Of a stretch of 64,000 nt of DNA, positions 23,474-32,327 are shown in pieces. The position numbers and the translations under genes were made by a program. How positions within the stretch are numbered: the first letter of the stretch is position 1; the number at the start of each line of letters is the position of its first letter. The stretch is taken from contig NZ_ARQM01000010.1 of NCBI RefSeq assembly GCF_000385135.1, positions 496,001 to 560,000 on the forward strand. The letters are read 5' to 3'. Source of the DNA: Promicromonospora sukumoe 327MFSha3.1 (GTDB lineage: Bacteria; Actinomycetota; Actinomycetes; Actinomycetales; Cellulomonadaceae). The notes under the pieces are model-generated. The model was given only the letters and a program-made list of their open reading frames with translations. It had not been told where the DNA came from and searched no databases.

Positions 23474-24696
23474 GGGTTTACCTCCTGGTGCGAAGAGTAC
23501 GATCTCAGGCTTTCGAGGACGTCGACGACGGTCCGGCGGGTGCCGAACCCGCCCGCCTTGGTGACGACGACGGTGCCGTGCGCCGGCCCGCCCTCGAGGT
23601 GTCCGAGCGGGACGCCCTCGGCGACGGACCCGGCCACCCGCACGCTGCGGGCCCCGAGCCGGGCCAGGACGGCGCGGGCGCCGTCGCCCCCGATCAGCAC
23701 GACGGCGTCGGGGCGCGTGCGCTCCGTGACGGCGGCCACGAGGTCAGCCAGGGCGCCCGCCGCGTGGGCGGCGCGCTCCCGTCCGGTGCCGGTGGGCTCG
23801 GGCGTGCGGACGAGGACCGTCGCGGGCGCGGTGGTGCCCAGCGCCCGCGCGGCCTGCTCGTCCGGGCCGGTCCCGGCCTCCGGGGTGATCAGCAGCGTGC
23901 CGGGCTCGGCGGTCAGCAGCGCGTCGGCCTGCCCGCGGGAGACCTCGTTCAGGGAGCTCAGCACCACGAGCGTGCGCTCGGCGGTGACCCGGGGCGGCTC
24001 CAGCCCGGCGCGGCTGCCGCCCCAGCGCGGGGCCAGAGCGGCGGCCAGCCCGGCGGAGCCGACCGGGACCGCGAGGGGGCCGAGCAGCGTCACCGCGTCG
24101 GCGAGGCGGTCCAGGTCCGCGTCCTCGGTAGCGTCCACGACGACGGTGCCCGCGGCTTCGCCCGCCTCGGCGAGCCGGAGCGCCAGGACCTTCGGATCGT
24201 CGTGGGCGGGTACCCGGACCGCGCCGGGCAGGAGTGCGGTCAGGTCGCTGCGGTGCACGGGAGTCACGGGATCCTGCCCGGCGGCCGTGTCGGCGGCCGG
24301 TACGCCGTCGACCAGCAGCACCCCGTCGCGGACCGTCCGCCCGAGGGCGGGGTAGCTCGGGCAGACGACGGCGAACGCGCCGGGCACCCGGTCCCGCCAC
24401 GCGGCCAGGGCCCCGCTGACCTGGGCAGCGACGCTGCCACGCACGGTCGAGTCGATCTTGACGTAGAGGCGCCCGGCATCGGCCAGCGCCCGCACGGCGG
24501 CCTCGGTCGCGGCCGCCGCGGCGGCGTCGTCCAGGGCCCGGGCGTCGGTGACCACGGCGACCGCCGCCCGCTCGCCGGAGGGCAGGTCGCGGCCGAGGGC
24601 CAGGTGGCTGGTCCAGCCGGCGCGGGCGAACTGGACCACGCAGTCCCCGGCCCCGGTCAGGTCGTCCGCGACGACGCCGACGGTGTGCTCGCTCAT
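23470..24696 (-). CDS. Four-carbon acid sugar kinase (DUF1537; DtnK/OtnK type)
   Basis: 408 residues. The N-terminal sugar-binding domain begins VGVVADDLTGAGDCVVQFAR, a DUF1537 signature (DDxTGA), with VKIDSTVRGSVAAQV further on. The C-terminal nucleotide-binding domain contains LIGGDGARAVLARLGARS and VVTKAGGFGTRRTVVDVLE. Such enzymes phosphorylate D-threonate, D- or L-erythronate or related acids at C4. The next gene encodes the matching dehydrogenase, so D-threonate (DtnK) is the best guess, D-erythronate the alternative. ATG 24696 overlaps the permease stop (ATGA). Confidence 0.9.
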   Translation of the reverse strand: MSEHTVGVVADDLTGAGDCVVQFARAGWTSHLALGRDLPSGERAAVAVVTDARALDDAAAAAATEAAVRALADAGRLYVKIDSTVRGSVAAQVSGALAAWRDRVPGAFAVVCPSYPALGRTVRDGVLLVDGVPAADTAAGQDPVTPVHRSDLTALLPGAVRVPAHDDPKVLALRLAEAGEAAGTVVVDATEDADLDRLADAVTLLGPLAVPVGSAGLAAALAPRWGGSRAGLEPPRVTAERTLVVLSSLNEVSRGQADALLTAEPGTLLITPEAGTGPDEQAARALGTTAPATVLVRTPEPTGTGRERAAHAAGALADLVAAVTERTRPDAVVLIGGDGARAVLARLGARSVRVAGSVAEGVPLGHLEGGPAHGTVVVTKAGGFGTRRTVVDVLESLRSYSSHQEVNP

Positions 24697-25730
24697 GCGG
24701 TGCCGCGCCCCTCGCCGGCCGGGGTCGCGGCGGCCGGGGTGTCGGCGTCGTCGGCCGGGGCGAGCCCGCCCTGCCGCTTGAGCACGATCGTGGCCAGGAG
24801 CGGCGCCAGGATCGCGCTGACCAGCACGGCCGAGGCGACCTGCGCGGTGGCGACCGCAACGTACGGCTCGAACGTGGGGTCCACCCCGGCGATGATCGCG
24901 GGGGTGGCCACGGCGTTGCCGGCCGTGGTCGCGGCGGCGATCGCGATGCCCGACTTGGCGCCGCGCCGCAGGATGAACCGGTAGCCGGAGTAAGTCAGGG
25001 CGGCGGTCAGGAGCACGGCGAAGACGCCGACCAGGATGCCGGAGGCACCGCCGGTCACGACGTCGCGCAGGTCGATCCCCGTGCCGAGGGCGAACGCGAA
25101 GAACGGGATGACGATGTTCGGCACGGGCCGCATGACCTCGGTCCAGCGCGGGTCGAGGTTGCCCACGACGAAGCCCAGCACCAGCGGGACCAGCGCCGCG
25201 AGGAACGCCGTCAGCGGGATGTCGGCCAGGCCGGACGCGCCGAGGAACAGCATCGAGATGAACGGGCCGTCGTTGATGGCGGACGCCATGTAGGCGCCGC
25301 GGTCCCGCTCGTCGCCGTACCGGCCCGTGAAGGCGAGCCACAGGCCGCCGTTGCTGTTGTCGATGGTGGCCATCAGGGCCAGGATCGAGACCCCCAGGAA
25401 CCCCTCGATCCCGAAGACGGCGCCGGCCAGCGCGACGAGGGCGGCGGGGATCAGGGACTTCGTGAGCAGCAGCGTCCCCGTGGCGGCGAGCACCGGCCCC
25501 GACGTGCGCGCCGTGATCTGCATCCCCGTGGCGAAGATCAGGACGGCGATCAGCGGCAGCGCCGAGTCCTTGAACAGAGCGGTGGTGAACGAGCCCAGCT
25601 CGAGGAAGCCGGGGAAGAACGTACCGACGACCGAGCCCAGGATCAGCGGCACGAGCATCAGCCCGCCCGGGATCTTGTTCATCCAGTCGTAGAGGGGCAC
25701 GGTCGACCTCGGTGTCAGTCCGGCATCCAT
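24693..25730 (-). CDS. 2-keto-3-deoxygluconate permease family transporter (KdgT-like)
   Basis: 345 residues, about ten membrane helices. The start region YDWMNKIPGGLMLVPLILGS and the core segment ALMATIDNSNGGLWLAFTGRYGD match the KDGP family of sugar-acid/proton symporters. It is the first gene of the operon with the DUF1537 kinase and PdxA-like dehydrogenase, so it probably imports the four-carbon sugar acid rather than ketodeoxygluconate. Start ATG 25730 is preceded by GAGAGG. The C-terminal tail is hydrophilic (ADDADTPAAATPAGEGRG). Confidence 0.88.
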   Translation of the reverse strand: MDAGLTPRSTVPLYDWMNKIPGGLMLVPLILGSVVGTFFPGFLELGSFTTALFKDSALPLIAVLIFATGMQITARTSGPVLAATGTLLLTKSLIPAALVALAGAVFGIEGFLGVSILALMATIDNSNGGLWLAFTGRYGDERDRGAYMASAINDGPFISMLFLGASGLADIPLTAFLAALVPLVLGFVVGNLDPRWTEVMRPVPNIVIPFFAFALGTGIDLRDVVTGGASGILVGVFAVLLTAALTYSGYRFILRRGAKSGIAIAAATTAGNAVATPAIIAGVDPTFEPYVAVATAQVASAVLVSAILAPLLATIVLKRQGGLAPADDADTPAAATPAGEGRGTA

Positions 25731-25770
25731 GGCGGAACCTCTCGTTGTGCGCGACCGGCGATGGCCGCAA

Positions 25771-25782
25771 TTGTCAGGACAA
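25771..25782. promoter_or_regulatory. Palindrome TTGTCAGGACAA, candidate GntR operator
   Basis: A perfect 12-base palindrome 40 bases upstream of the permease start, followed by two near-repeats (AAGTACGGACAAAGTACGG). The likely ligand-sensing repressor is the GntR protein encoded at the end of this operon. Assignment rests on symmetry and position. Confidence 0.45.
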
Positions 25783-25882
25783 GAAAGTACGGACAAAGTA
25801 CGGGACGACGCGGACGACAGGCAAGTCCCCTGCGTACGGCCCCCGACGCGCGCGGATTTCACCCGGCGCATAGCGTTTCCGG

Positions 25883-27028
25883 GTGACCGACGTGTGGACC
25901 TGGCCCGCCCGGATAGGCGTGCTCATCGGAACCGGCCTCTTCGTGGCCCTGCTCATCCCGATCCTCCTGATCCAGGTACGCCGGTACGGCGCCACGAGCC
26001 CGGCCCGCCTGCTCGGCGCGGCGGCGCTCGCGGTCTACGGCACCGCGCTCGTGGCGTACACGCTGCTGCCGCTGCCCTCGGGCGACCTCGCGGCCTGGTG
26101 CGCGAGCTACGGGTACGACGGCGCCCAGCTGCGCCCCCTGCAGATCGTCGCCGACATCCGGGAGCGCACCGCCGGCCTGTCCCTGGGCGCTGCGGTGCGC
26201 GACATCTCGGTGCTGCAGGGCGTGTTCAACGTGGTGCTGTTCGTGCCGTGGGGCGTGCTGGTGCGGCGCTACCTGGGCTGGGGGCTGCTGGCGTCCGCGG
26301 CGTCGGCGCTGGGGGCGTCGCTGCTGATCGAGGTCACGCAGCTCACCGGCGTCTTCGGCCTGATCCCGTGCTCGTACCGGCTGGCCGACGTCGACGACCT
26401 GCTCACCAACACCCTGGGCGGTGTGCTCGGCGCGGTGATCGCGCCGTGGGTGCTGCGCTGGATGCCGGGCGCGCGGACGCTCGCGGCGGGCCGGGGCACG
26501 CCGCGGCCCGTGACGCTGTGGCGCCGCCTGTTCGGCATGCTCGTGGACTACCTGGCCTACACGGTCCTGGGCGGGGTGCTCGCGCTGACCCTGGGCCTGG
26601 GCTACTACCTCGTGTCCGGCCGCGCGCCGGCGGACTCCCTGGCCGTGTGGCTGTTCACCAGCGGGCTGGCGTGGGTCGTGGTCTTCGTGCTGCCGCTGGT
26701 CACGGGCGCGGGGGAGTCGCTGGGGCAGCGCACGGTCTGGCTCGCGGTGGTGCCGCCCGACGGCGGTACGCGCCTGGCGCCGTGGGCCCGCCTGCGGCGC
26801 GGGCTGGCGGGGGGTGCGCTGTGGGGCCTGGTCCAGGCGCTGGCCGACAGGTTCGACTCCGCGCAGGGCCTGGCGGGCACGGTCGCGACCGTGCTGGTGC
26901 TGGCCGTGCTGTTCACGCGGGGCCGGCGGGGCCTGTCGGGCAAGGCCGCCCCGTACGAGCTCGTCGACGCGCGCACCCTGGCGCCGGAGGGTCAGCTCCG
27001 GGGCCGCGGGTCCTTGCCGAGCAGGTGA
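25883..27028 (+). CDS. VanZ-like / RDD-like membrane protein
   Basis: 381 residues. The first half is a VanZ-like domain: several helices with NVVLFVPWGVLVRRYLGWG, then LLIEVTQLTGVFG and the conserved ADVDDLLTNTLGG loop. The second half begins with a basic loop and resembles an RDD domain (RRLFGMLVDYLAYTVLGGVL, then GAGESLGQRTVWLAVV). VanZ-like proteins include a teicoplanin-resistance factor but most are of unknown role. The start is GTG 25883. Its 3' end overlaps the convergent TIGR01777 gene by 37 bases. Confidence 0.82.
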   Translation: MTDVWTWPARIGVLIGTGLFVALLIPILLIQVRRYGATSPARLLGAAALAVYGTALVAYTLLPLPSGDLAAWCASYGYDGAQLRPLQIVADIRERTAGLSLGAAVRDISVLQGVFNVVLFVPWGVLVRRYLGWGLLASAASALGASLLIEVTQLTGVFGLIPCSYRLADVDDLLTNTLGGVLGAVIAPWVLRWMPGARTLAAGRGTPRPVTLWRRLFGMLVDYLAYTVLGGVLALTLGLGYYLVSGRAPADSLAVWLFTSGLAWVVVFVLPLVTGAGESLGQRTVWLAVVPPDGGTRLAPWARLRRGLAGGALWGLVQALADRFDSAQGLAGTVATVLVLAVLFTRGRRGLSGKAAPYELVDARTLAPEGQLRGRGSLPSR

Positions 27029-28335
27029 CGCAGCGCGGGCTCCAGGGTGGGGTGCCGGAACCGGTGGCCCAGGTCGAGCAGCGCCTCGGGGGAGACGCGC
27101 TGGCTGGCCTGCGCCAGTTCGGTCGCCCCCTCCTCGCCCAGCAGCACCTTCGGCCCCAGCGGCGGCACGGGCAGGAGGGCCGGGCGGCGCAGCACCGCCG
27201 CGAGCGTGGCGGTGTAGGCGGCGTTGCGCACCGGCGTGGGGGCGACTGCGTTGACCGGCCCGGTCAGCCGCTCGTCGTAGAGCGCGCGGTGGTAGACGTC
27301 GACGAGGTCGTCGATGCCGATCCAGGACTGCCACATCTGCCCGTCGCCGAGCCGGCCGCCCAGCCCGGCGGCGAACAGCGGGTGGAAGATCCGCAGCGTG
27401 CCGCCGCGCGGTGACTGCACCAGCCCGGTGCGCACGTTGACCACGCGGACGCCCGCCTCGGCGGCGCCCGCCGTGGCCTGCTCCCAGTCGTGCACGACGT
27501 CGGCGAGGAACCCGTCGCCGCGCGCGCTGGTCTCGGCCAGCACCTCGTCGCCGCGGTCCGGGCCGTAGAAGCCGATGGCGGAGGCGCTGACGAACACCCG
27601 CGGCCCGCCGGGCGTGCGTGCGGCCAGCTCGGCGAGCGCCGTCGTCGGGCCGATGCGGGAGCCGCGGATCGCGGCGCGGTGCGCGTCGGTGAACCGGCCG
27701 GCGATCGACGCGCCGGCCAGGTGGACCACGGCGTCGACGCCCTCCAGCAGGTCCTCGGCGGGGGCCTGCGGGTCCCAGCGGCGCTCGTCGGGCCCGTGCG
27801 GGGTGCCGCGCACGAGGCGCACCACGCGGTGCCCGGCCGTGGTCAGGAACGGGGCCAGGGCCCCGCCGACCAGGCCGTTGCTGCCGGTGATCGCCACGGT
27901 CATGGGGCGGTCGCCGGCGTTGCGGGCGCTGGCCTGCGCGGCGAGGTCGAGGCCGAGCTGGCGGTGCCGGTAGGCGAACATGGACCGCAGCACGGCCTCG
28001 GGCACCGGGGTGTCCACGGTGTCGGTGATGCGGGTGCGGTCGCCGTCGGCGTGGAACTCGTGGGTGTGCCGCCACGGCACCACCCAGCGCAGGGGCGCGG
28101 AGACCAGCTCGTCGACGAACCGCTCCGGCGGCGCGTAGCCGGTGTGCCGGGCGACCCAGCGCAGGCCGAGGGGGAGCCGCAGCACGGCCTCGCCGCCGTC
28201 GAGCGACGTCGCCTCCTTGACCACCGTCAGGGGCGACCACGGCGGGGTGAGCCGCTGGACCGCGCCGGGGCGCTCGTGCCACGCGAAGACCTCGGAGCGC
28301 GGGTGCCCCACGACGCTCGACATGTGCAGAGTCAT
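26992..28335 (-). CDS. TIGR01777 family epimerase with N-terminal SRPBCC domain
   Basis: 447 residues. The first about 145 residues are an SRPBCC (START-like) ligand-binding domain (FAWHERPGAVQRLTPPWSPL). The rest is a Rossmann-fold epimerase of the YfcH/SulA type: MTVAITGSNGLVGGALAPFL with the TGxxGxxG motif, VVHLAGASIAGRFTDAHRAA, VSASAIGFYG and a C-terminal DUF1731-type segment. The reaction is not known for this family. It starts ten bases after the prenyltransferase stop, so it belongs to the carotenoid transcript; a role in carotenoid modification is possible but unproved. Confidence 0.85.
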   Translation of the reverse strand: MTLHMSSVVGHPRSEVFAWHERPGAVQRLTPPWSPLTVVKEATSLDGGEAVLRLPLGLRWVARHTGYAPPERFVDELVSAPLRWVVPWRHTHEFHADGDRTRITDTVDTPVPEAVLRSMFAYRHRQLGLDLAAQASARNAGDRPMTVAITGSNGLVGGALAPFLTTAGHRVVRLVRGTPHGPDERRWDPQAPAEDLLEGVDAVVHLAGASIAGRFTDAHRAAIRGSRIGPTTALAELAARTPGGPRVFVSASAIGFYGPDRGDEVLAETSARGDGFLADVVHDWEQATAGAAEAGVRVVNVRTGLVQSPRGGTLRIFHPLFAAGLGGRLGDGQMWQSWIGIDDLVDVYHRALYDERLTGPVNAVAPTPVRNAAYTATLAAVLRRPALLPVPPLGPKVLLGEEGATELAQASQRVSPEALLDLGHRFRHPTLEPALRHLLGKDPRPRS

Positions 28336-28345
28336 GCTTCCCTCC

Positions 28346-29206
28346 CTACAGGTAGCCGGCCGCGTCCGCGATCAGGAGGATCGTCACCACCGCGCCGGCG
28401 GCGTAGTTGACCCACAGGAAGTGGCGCCAGCCGCCGTTGGCCCGGGCGGAGTCCTCGTCGCTCACGTTGGCGTACGGCGCCGCGAGCACGAGGTAGGGGA
28501 CGGCGAGCAGACCCAGCAGCGCGGTGGGCCAGCCCGTGGTGGCCACGAGCACGCCCGCGACCACCCAGGCGCCCAGCGCGAGCCGCACCGTGGTGGCCGC
28601 GCCGAACGCCGTCGCGATCGACGAGATCCGCCCCTCGCGGTCGGGTACCACGTCCTGCACGGCGCCGAACGCGTGGCTGGCCATGCCCCACAGCAGGAAC
28701 GCGCCGAGCGCGGCGAACGTCTGCGGGGTGGGCGCGGCCTGCGCGAGCGCCAGCCCGTACACCGCCGGGCTCACGAAGTGCACGCTGGACGTCAGGGAGT
28801 CCAGCACCGGCACCTCCTTGAACCGGAACGGCGGCGCGGAGTAGGCGACCAGCGCGAAGAGGCTGACCGCGAGCACCAGCCAGGACGACGGCGGGCCCAG
28901 CACGACCAGCGCCACGACGAACGGCACGCAGGTCACCAGGGAGGCGATCAGGATCGGGCGGTGTCGTCGGGGAGAGAGCAGCGCGCCCTCCACGCCGCCC
29001 TTGCGGGGGTTGGCCAGGTCGGACGCGTAGTCGAACACGTCGTTGATCCCGTACAGCGCCAGGTTGTAGGGCACCAGGAAGAAGAGGGTGCCCACGACGA
29101 GGGCGACGTCCACCTCGCCGGTGGTCAGCAGGTACGCGGCCGCGAACGGGTAGGCCGTGTTGATCCAGCTCAGCGGGCGCGACGCGCGCGCGAGGTCAGC
29201 GAGCAC
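28346..29206 (-). CDS. crtEb: Lycopene elongase / UbiA-family prenyltransferase (CrtEb type)
   Basis: 286 residues, about eight helices. The two Asp-rich prenyl-diphosphate/Mg motifs are visible: NDVFDYASD near residue 55 and DVVPDREG in the second half. In this gene order it should add C5 units from DMAPP to both ends of lycopene, giving a C50 skeleton such as flavuxanthin/nonaflavuxanthin products. The start is GTG 29206, overlapping the end of the cyclase subunit gene by 11 bases. The context is diagnostic; whether the final pigment is decaprenoxanthin, sarcinaxanthin or a C.p.450-like compound cannot be read from the sequence. Confidence 0.88.
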   Translation of the reverse strand: MLADLARASRPLSWINTAYPFAAAYLLTTGEVDVALVVGTLFFLVPYNLALYGINDVFDYASDLANPRKGGVEGALLSPRRHRPILIASLVTCVPFVVALVVLGPPSSWLVLAVSLFALVAYSAPPFRFKEVPVLDSLTSSVHFVSPAVYGLALAQAAPTPQTFAALGAFLLWGMASHAFGAVQDVVPDREGRISSIATAFGAATTVRLALGAWVVAGVLVATTGWPTALLGLLAVPYLVLAAPYANVSDEDSARANGGWRHFLWVNYAAGAVVTILLIADAAGYL

Positions 29207-29513
29207 GTCGACTCCCGAACAGGTACCAGAGGGCGGGCAGCAGGATCACGCCTGCCAGGGGATAGGCGAAGTCCTCGACCGGCGCGAGCCCGATCCGGCG
29301 CCCGGAGATGTGCTCGTCGGAGTAGGTGAACAGACCGCTCGCGATCATCACGTTGTCGAAGACGGCGGTGAGCACGAACAGGGCGACGGCGGCCAGGACG
29401 ATCGGTCGCCAGCCGATGGGGCGCGTCCCGGCCAGGCGTGCGCGCAGGTGGGCGATGAACGCGACGGCCACGGCCACGGCGATGAAGGCGCGCGCGAGGA
29501 TCAGATAGGTCAT
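29196..29513 (-). CDS. crtYf: Lycopene cyclase subunit (CrtYf-like)
   Basis: 105 residues, three membrane helices, the usual size of one half of the heterodimeric C50 carotenoid cyclase. The conserved segment LAPVEDFAYPLAGVILLPAL includes the PxE(E/D) motif of the lycopene cyclase domain, and FDNVMIASGLFTY is also typical. It forms the active cyclase only with the preceding gene product. ATG 29513 overlaps the stop of that gene (ATGA). Alternative names CrtYh or LbtB depend on product type. Confidence 0.87.
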   Translation of the reverse strand: MTYLILARAFIAVAVAVAFIAHLRARLAGTRPIGWRPIVLAAVALFVLTAVFDNVMIASGLFTYSDEHISGRRIGLAPVEDFAYPLAGVILLPALWYLFGSRRAR

Positions 29514-29884
29514 CGCAGCACGTCCTCCCGGTCGCGGAAGCGGTCCCGGGCCCGGACGCGTGCCCGGACGCGGGCCCGGCGCAGGACGCGGTCGGCACCG
29601 AGGACGAGCACCATCGTGAGCTCGCAGAGGAACGCCAGGAACACGATCTCCTCCACCGGCAGCTCGGGGGCGAGCATGAGCCCGGTCATGTACGGGCCGG
29701 CGCCGTGCAGGAAGATGCCGAGCCCGATGCCCGCCAGGTCCCACACCAGGAAGAACGCGGTACCCGTGACGAGCACGGCGGCCGCCCGGACGGGGGAGTC
29801 CCAGAGGAAGAGCCGGTACCGCCAGTCCACGATCAGCACGCCCGCGGCCGAGAAGAGCAGCACGGCCAGGTAGACGAAGCTCAT
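29510..29884 (-). CDS. crtYe: Lycopene cyclase subunit (CrtYe-like)
   Basis: 124 residues with three to four helices. The cyclase motif is APELPVEEIVFLAFLCE; VDWRYRLFLWDSPVRAA marks the loop after helix 1. The C-terminus is an extremely Arg-rich alternating tail (RRARVRARVRARDRFRDRED) that is longer than usual, facing the cytoplasm. It partners the next subunit to form end-group rings on the C50 chain. ATG 29884 overlaps the crtI stop by four bases. Confidence 0.87.
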   Translation of the reverse strand: MSFVYLAVLLFSAAGVLIVDWRYRLFLWDSPVRAAAVLVTGTAFFLVWDLAGIGLGIFLHGAGPYMTGLMLAPELPVEEIVFLAFLCELTMVLVLGADRVLRRARVRARVRARDRFRDREDVLR

Positions 29885-31437
29885 GCGGCCTCCTCCAGGG
29901 GGCCGGCGCTGGTGTCGCCGCGCAGGCGCTTGAGCACCAGCTCCGCGCTGATCAGGCACATGGGCAGGCCGATCCCGGGGATGGTCGTGGCCCCCGCGTA
30001 CAGCAGGTTCGACACCCGGGAGGAGGCGTTGGAGCCGCGGAACATCGCGCTCTGCCGCAGCGTGTGGCCCGGCCCGAGGGCGCCGCCGCGCCAGGCACCG
30101 AGGTCCCGCTCGAAGTCCACGGGCCCGATGCTGCGCCGCACGACGATCCGCTCGGCGAGGTCCGGCGTGCCGGTCCAGCCCGCGATCTGCGCGATCGCGT
30201 CGTCCACGATCTGCTCCACGCCCGGGTCCCCGGCGCCGTCGACGCCGCCCGCGCCGATCGTCGTGTCGGCCGGCACCGGCACGAGCACGAACAGGTTCTC
30301 GTGCCCGGGCGGCGCGACGTCGTCCGTGGCGCTCGGCCGGCAGACGTACAGCGACGTGGGCGACGGCACCGTGCGCGCGGAGCCGTAGATGGACTCGAAG
30401 CCGCCCTGCCAGTCCTCGGCGAACAGCAGCGAGTGGTGGGCGAGCTGCGGCAGCTCGCCGCGCACGCCCAGCAGGGCCAGCACCGCGCCCGGCCCGGGGT
30501 CGCGGCGCTTCCACCAGCGGTCGCCGCGGCTGCGGTGCTCGGCGTCCAGCAGCTCGTGCTCGGTGACACGCAGGTCCGCGGTGGAGACCACGACGTCGGC
30601 GGGCAGGACCTGGGTGCTGCCGTCCGGTCCGGTGACCTCGACGCCGGTAGCTGCGCCGTCGTCCGACACGGTGATGCGGGTGACCCGGTGGCTCGTGAAC
30701 AGCTTCGCGCCCGCGCGCTCGGCGCACCGGGCGACGGCGTCGATCACCGCGCCGAACCCGCCGCGCGGGTAGAGCACGCCCTGGGTCACGTCGAGGTGGC
30801 TCATCAGGTGGTACATGCTCGGCGCCGAGCCGGGTGAGGTGCCCAGGAACACGGCGGGGTAGCCGAGGATGCGGCGCACCCGGTCGTCCGTGGTGTGCCG
30901 CGCGATGAAGTGGTCCAGCGACTCGCCGAGCAGGCGCAGCAGCCGCGGGGCGCGCCGCACCACGGTGCGGTCCAGCAGCGGCGCCGCCGAGGCGAACGTC
31001 GCGTACAGGAAGCGCTCGGTGGCGATCCGGTACGTCTCGGCCGCCGAGTCCAGGTACGCCTCGAGCTTCGGGGCCGACGGCGGGTCGAGCGCGAGCAGCG
31101 CCTCGCGGGCGCCGTCGGCGGGCAGGTCGAACGGCTCCGGGTCGCCCTCGAAGAACACCCGGTAGGACGGGTCGAGGCGCTGGAGGTCGAGCTCGTCGGC
31201 CGCGCTCGTGCCGAGCAGGCGGAAGAAGTGCTCGAAGACCTCGGGCATGAGGTACCAGGACGGGCCGGTGTCGAACCTGAACCCGTCCCGCTCCCAGCGT
31301 CCCGCGCGCCCGCCCAGGTCGGAGCGGGCCTCCAGCAGGGTCACCGACGCGCCGTCCTTGGCCAGCAGGGCGGCGGTCGCGAGACCTGAGATACCGCCGC
31401 CCACCACGATCACGCGCTGCCCGTTGTGTGCGTTCAT
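29881..31437 (-). CDS. crtI: Phytoene desaturase
   Basis: 518 residues. The N-terminal FAD-binding motif VIVVGGGISGLATAALLAKD follows the start closely, then LLEARSDLGGRAGRWERDGF and RFDTGPSWYLMPEVFEHFF, all typical of CrtI. The C-terminus has the bacterial desaturase signature NLLYAGATTIPGIGLPMCLI. It converts phytoene to lycopene in several FAD-dependent steps at the membrane. I chose ATG 31437, which overlaps the crtB stop as ATGA; an in-frame ATG at 31446 would add MGG. Confidence 0.95.
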   Translation of the reverse strand: MNAHNGQRVIVVGGGISGLATAALLAKDGASVTLLEARSDLGGRAGRWERDGFRFDTGPSWYLMPEVFEHFFRLLGTSAADELDLQRLDPSYRVFFEGDPEPFDLPADGAREALLALDPPSAPKLEAYLDSAAETYRIATERFLYATFASAAPLLDRTVVRRAPRLLRLLGESLDHFIARHTTDDRVRRILGYPAVFLGTSPGSAPSMYHLMSHLDVTQGVLYPRGGFGAVIDAVARCAERAGAKLFTSHRVTRITVSDDGAATGVEVTGPDGSTQVLPADVVVSTADLRVTEHELLDAEHRSRGDRWWKRRDPGPGAVLALLGVRGELPQLAHHSLLFAEDWQGGFESIYGSARTVPSPTSLYVCRPSATDDVAPPGHENLFVLVPVPADTTIGAGGVDGAGDPGVEQIVDDAIAQIAGWTGTPDLAERIVVRRSIGPVDFERDLGAWRGGALGPGHTLRQSAMFRGSNASSRVSNLLYAGATTIPGIGLPMCLISAELVLKRLRGDTSAGPLEEAA

Positions 31438-32327
31438 GCCGCCCATCGCTTGTTGTTCGTCTGGTTCCCCGCGAGCGTCGCCACGACGATACGCAGCTTC
31501 ACCGCGGCCGGTACCGAGACCCGCCGCTCGTGCAGCTGTTCGGCGGGGGTGTTGCGGAGGCGCTCGTTCACCTCGGAGAAAAGTCCGGCGGCCAGGGCCG
31601 TGGCCCGGCGCGGCCCTGGGGGCAGCAGCGGGAGCACGGCCCTGGCGGCGGCGAGGTCGGCGTCGACGTCCGCGACGACCTCGGCCTTGCGTGCCTCGTC
31701 CAGCCGCTCGGGTCCCGCACCGGGGAAGTAGGTGCGGCCCAGGCGCTCCTGGTCGTCGCCGAGGTCACGCAAGAAGTTGATCTTCTGAAATGCCGCGCCG
31801 AGCCGCCGGGCGCCCTCCTCCAAGCGGGTGCGGATAGCCGGCGGCACGACGTGACCGTCCAGGAACGCGCGCAGGCACATCAGGCCCACCACCTCGGCGG
31901 ACCCGTACACGTAGGCGCGGTACTCCTCGTCGCCCAGGGCCTCGACCGGGTCGAGGTCGCGGCGCATCGAGGCGAAGAAGGGCCGGACCAGCGTCTCGTC
32001 GATGCCGACGGCCCGTGCGGTGGTGCCGAACGCGTGCACCACGAGGTTGGTGCTGAACCCGCGGTCCAGCGTCACGTACGTCTCCTGCTCCAGCGCGTCC
32101 AGGGCCGCGCGGCGCTCCTCGTGCGCCAGCCCCGCCTCCTGGGCCGGGCCGTCCACGATCTCGTCGGCCACCCGGACCAGCGCGTAGATGTCCTCGACCA
32201 TGCCGCGCACCGACGGCGGCAGCAGGCGCGTGGCCAGGCTGAACGAGGTGGAGTAGGCACCGATGACCTGCGCGGCGGCCGCGTGGGCCGTGAGCGAGTA
32301 CAGGGTCAGGGACGACGACGGGATCAC
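31434..32327 (-). CDS. crtB: Phytoene synthase
   Basis: 297 residues. It joins two GGPP molecules into phytoene. Both Asp-rich substrate motifs are seen: YALVRVADEIVDGP (first) and INFLRDLGDDQERLGR (second), with the squalene/phytoene synthase signature YVYGSAEVVGLMCLRAF between. The GTG start at 32327 overlaps the crtE stop (GTGA). The C-terminus NQTNNKRWAA is the usual hydrophilic end. Membrane-associated enzyme. Confidence 0.94.
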   Translation of the reverse strand: MIPSSSLTLYSLTAHAAAAQVIGAYSTSFSLATRLLPPSVRGMVEDIYALVRVADEIVDGPAQEAGLAHEERRAALDALEQETYVTLDRGFSTNLVVHAFGTTARAVGIDETLVRPFFASMRRDLDPVEALGDEEYRAYVYGSAEVVGLMCLRAFLDGHVVPPAIRTRLEEGARRLGAAFQKINFLRDLGDDQERLGRTYFPGAGPERLDEARKAEVVADVDADLAAARAVLPLLPPGPRRATALAAGLFSEVNERLRNTPAEQLHERRVSVPAAVKLRIVVATLAGNQTNNKRWAA

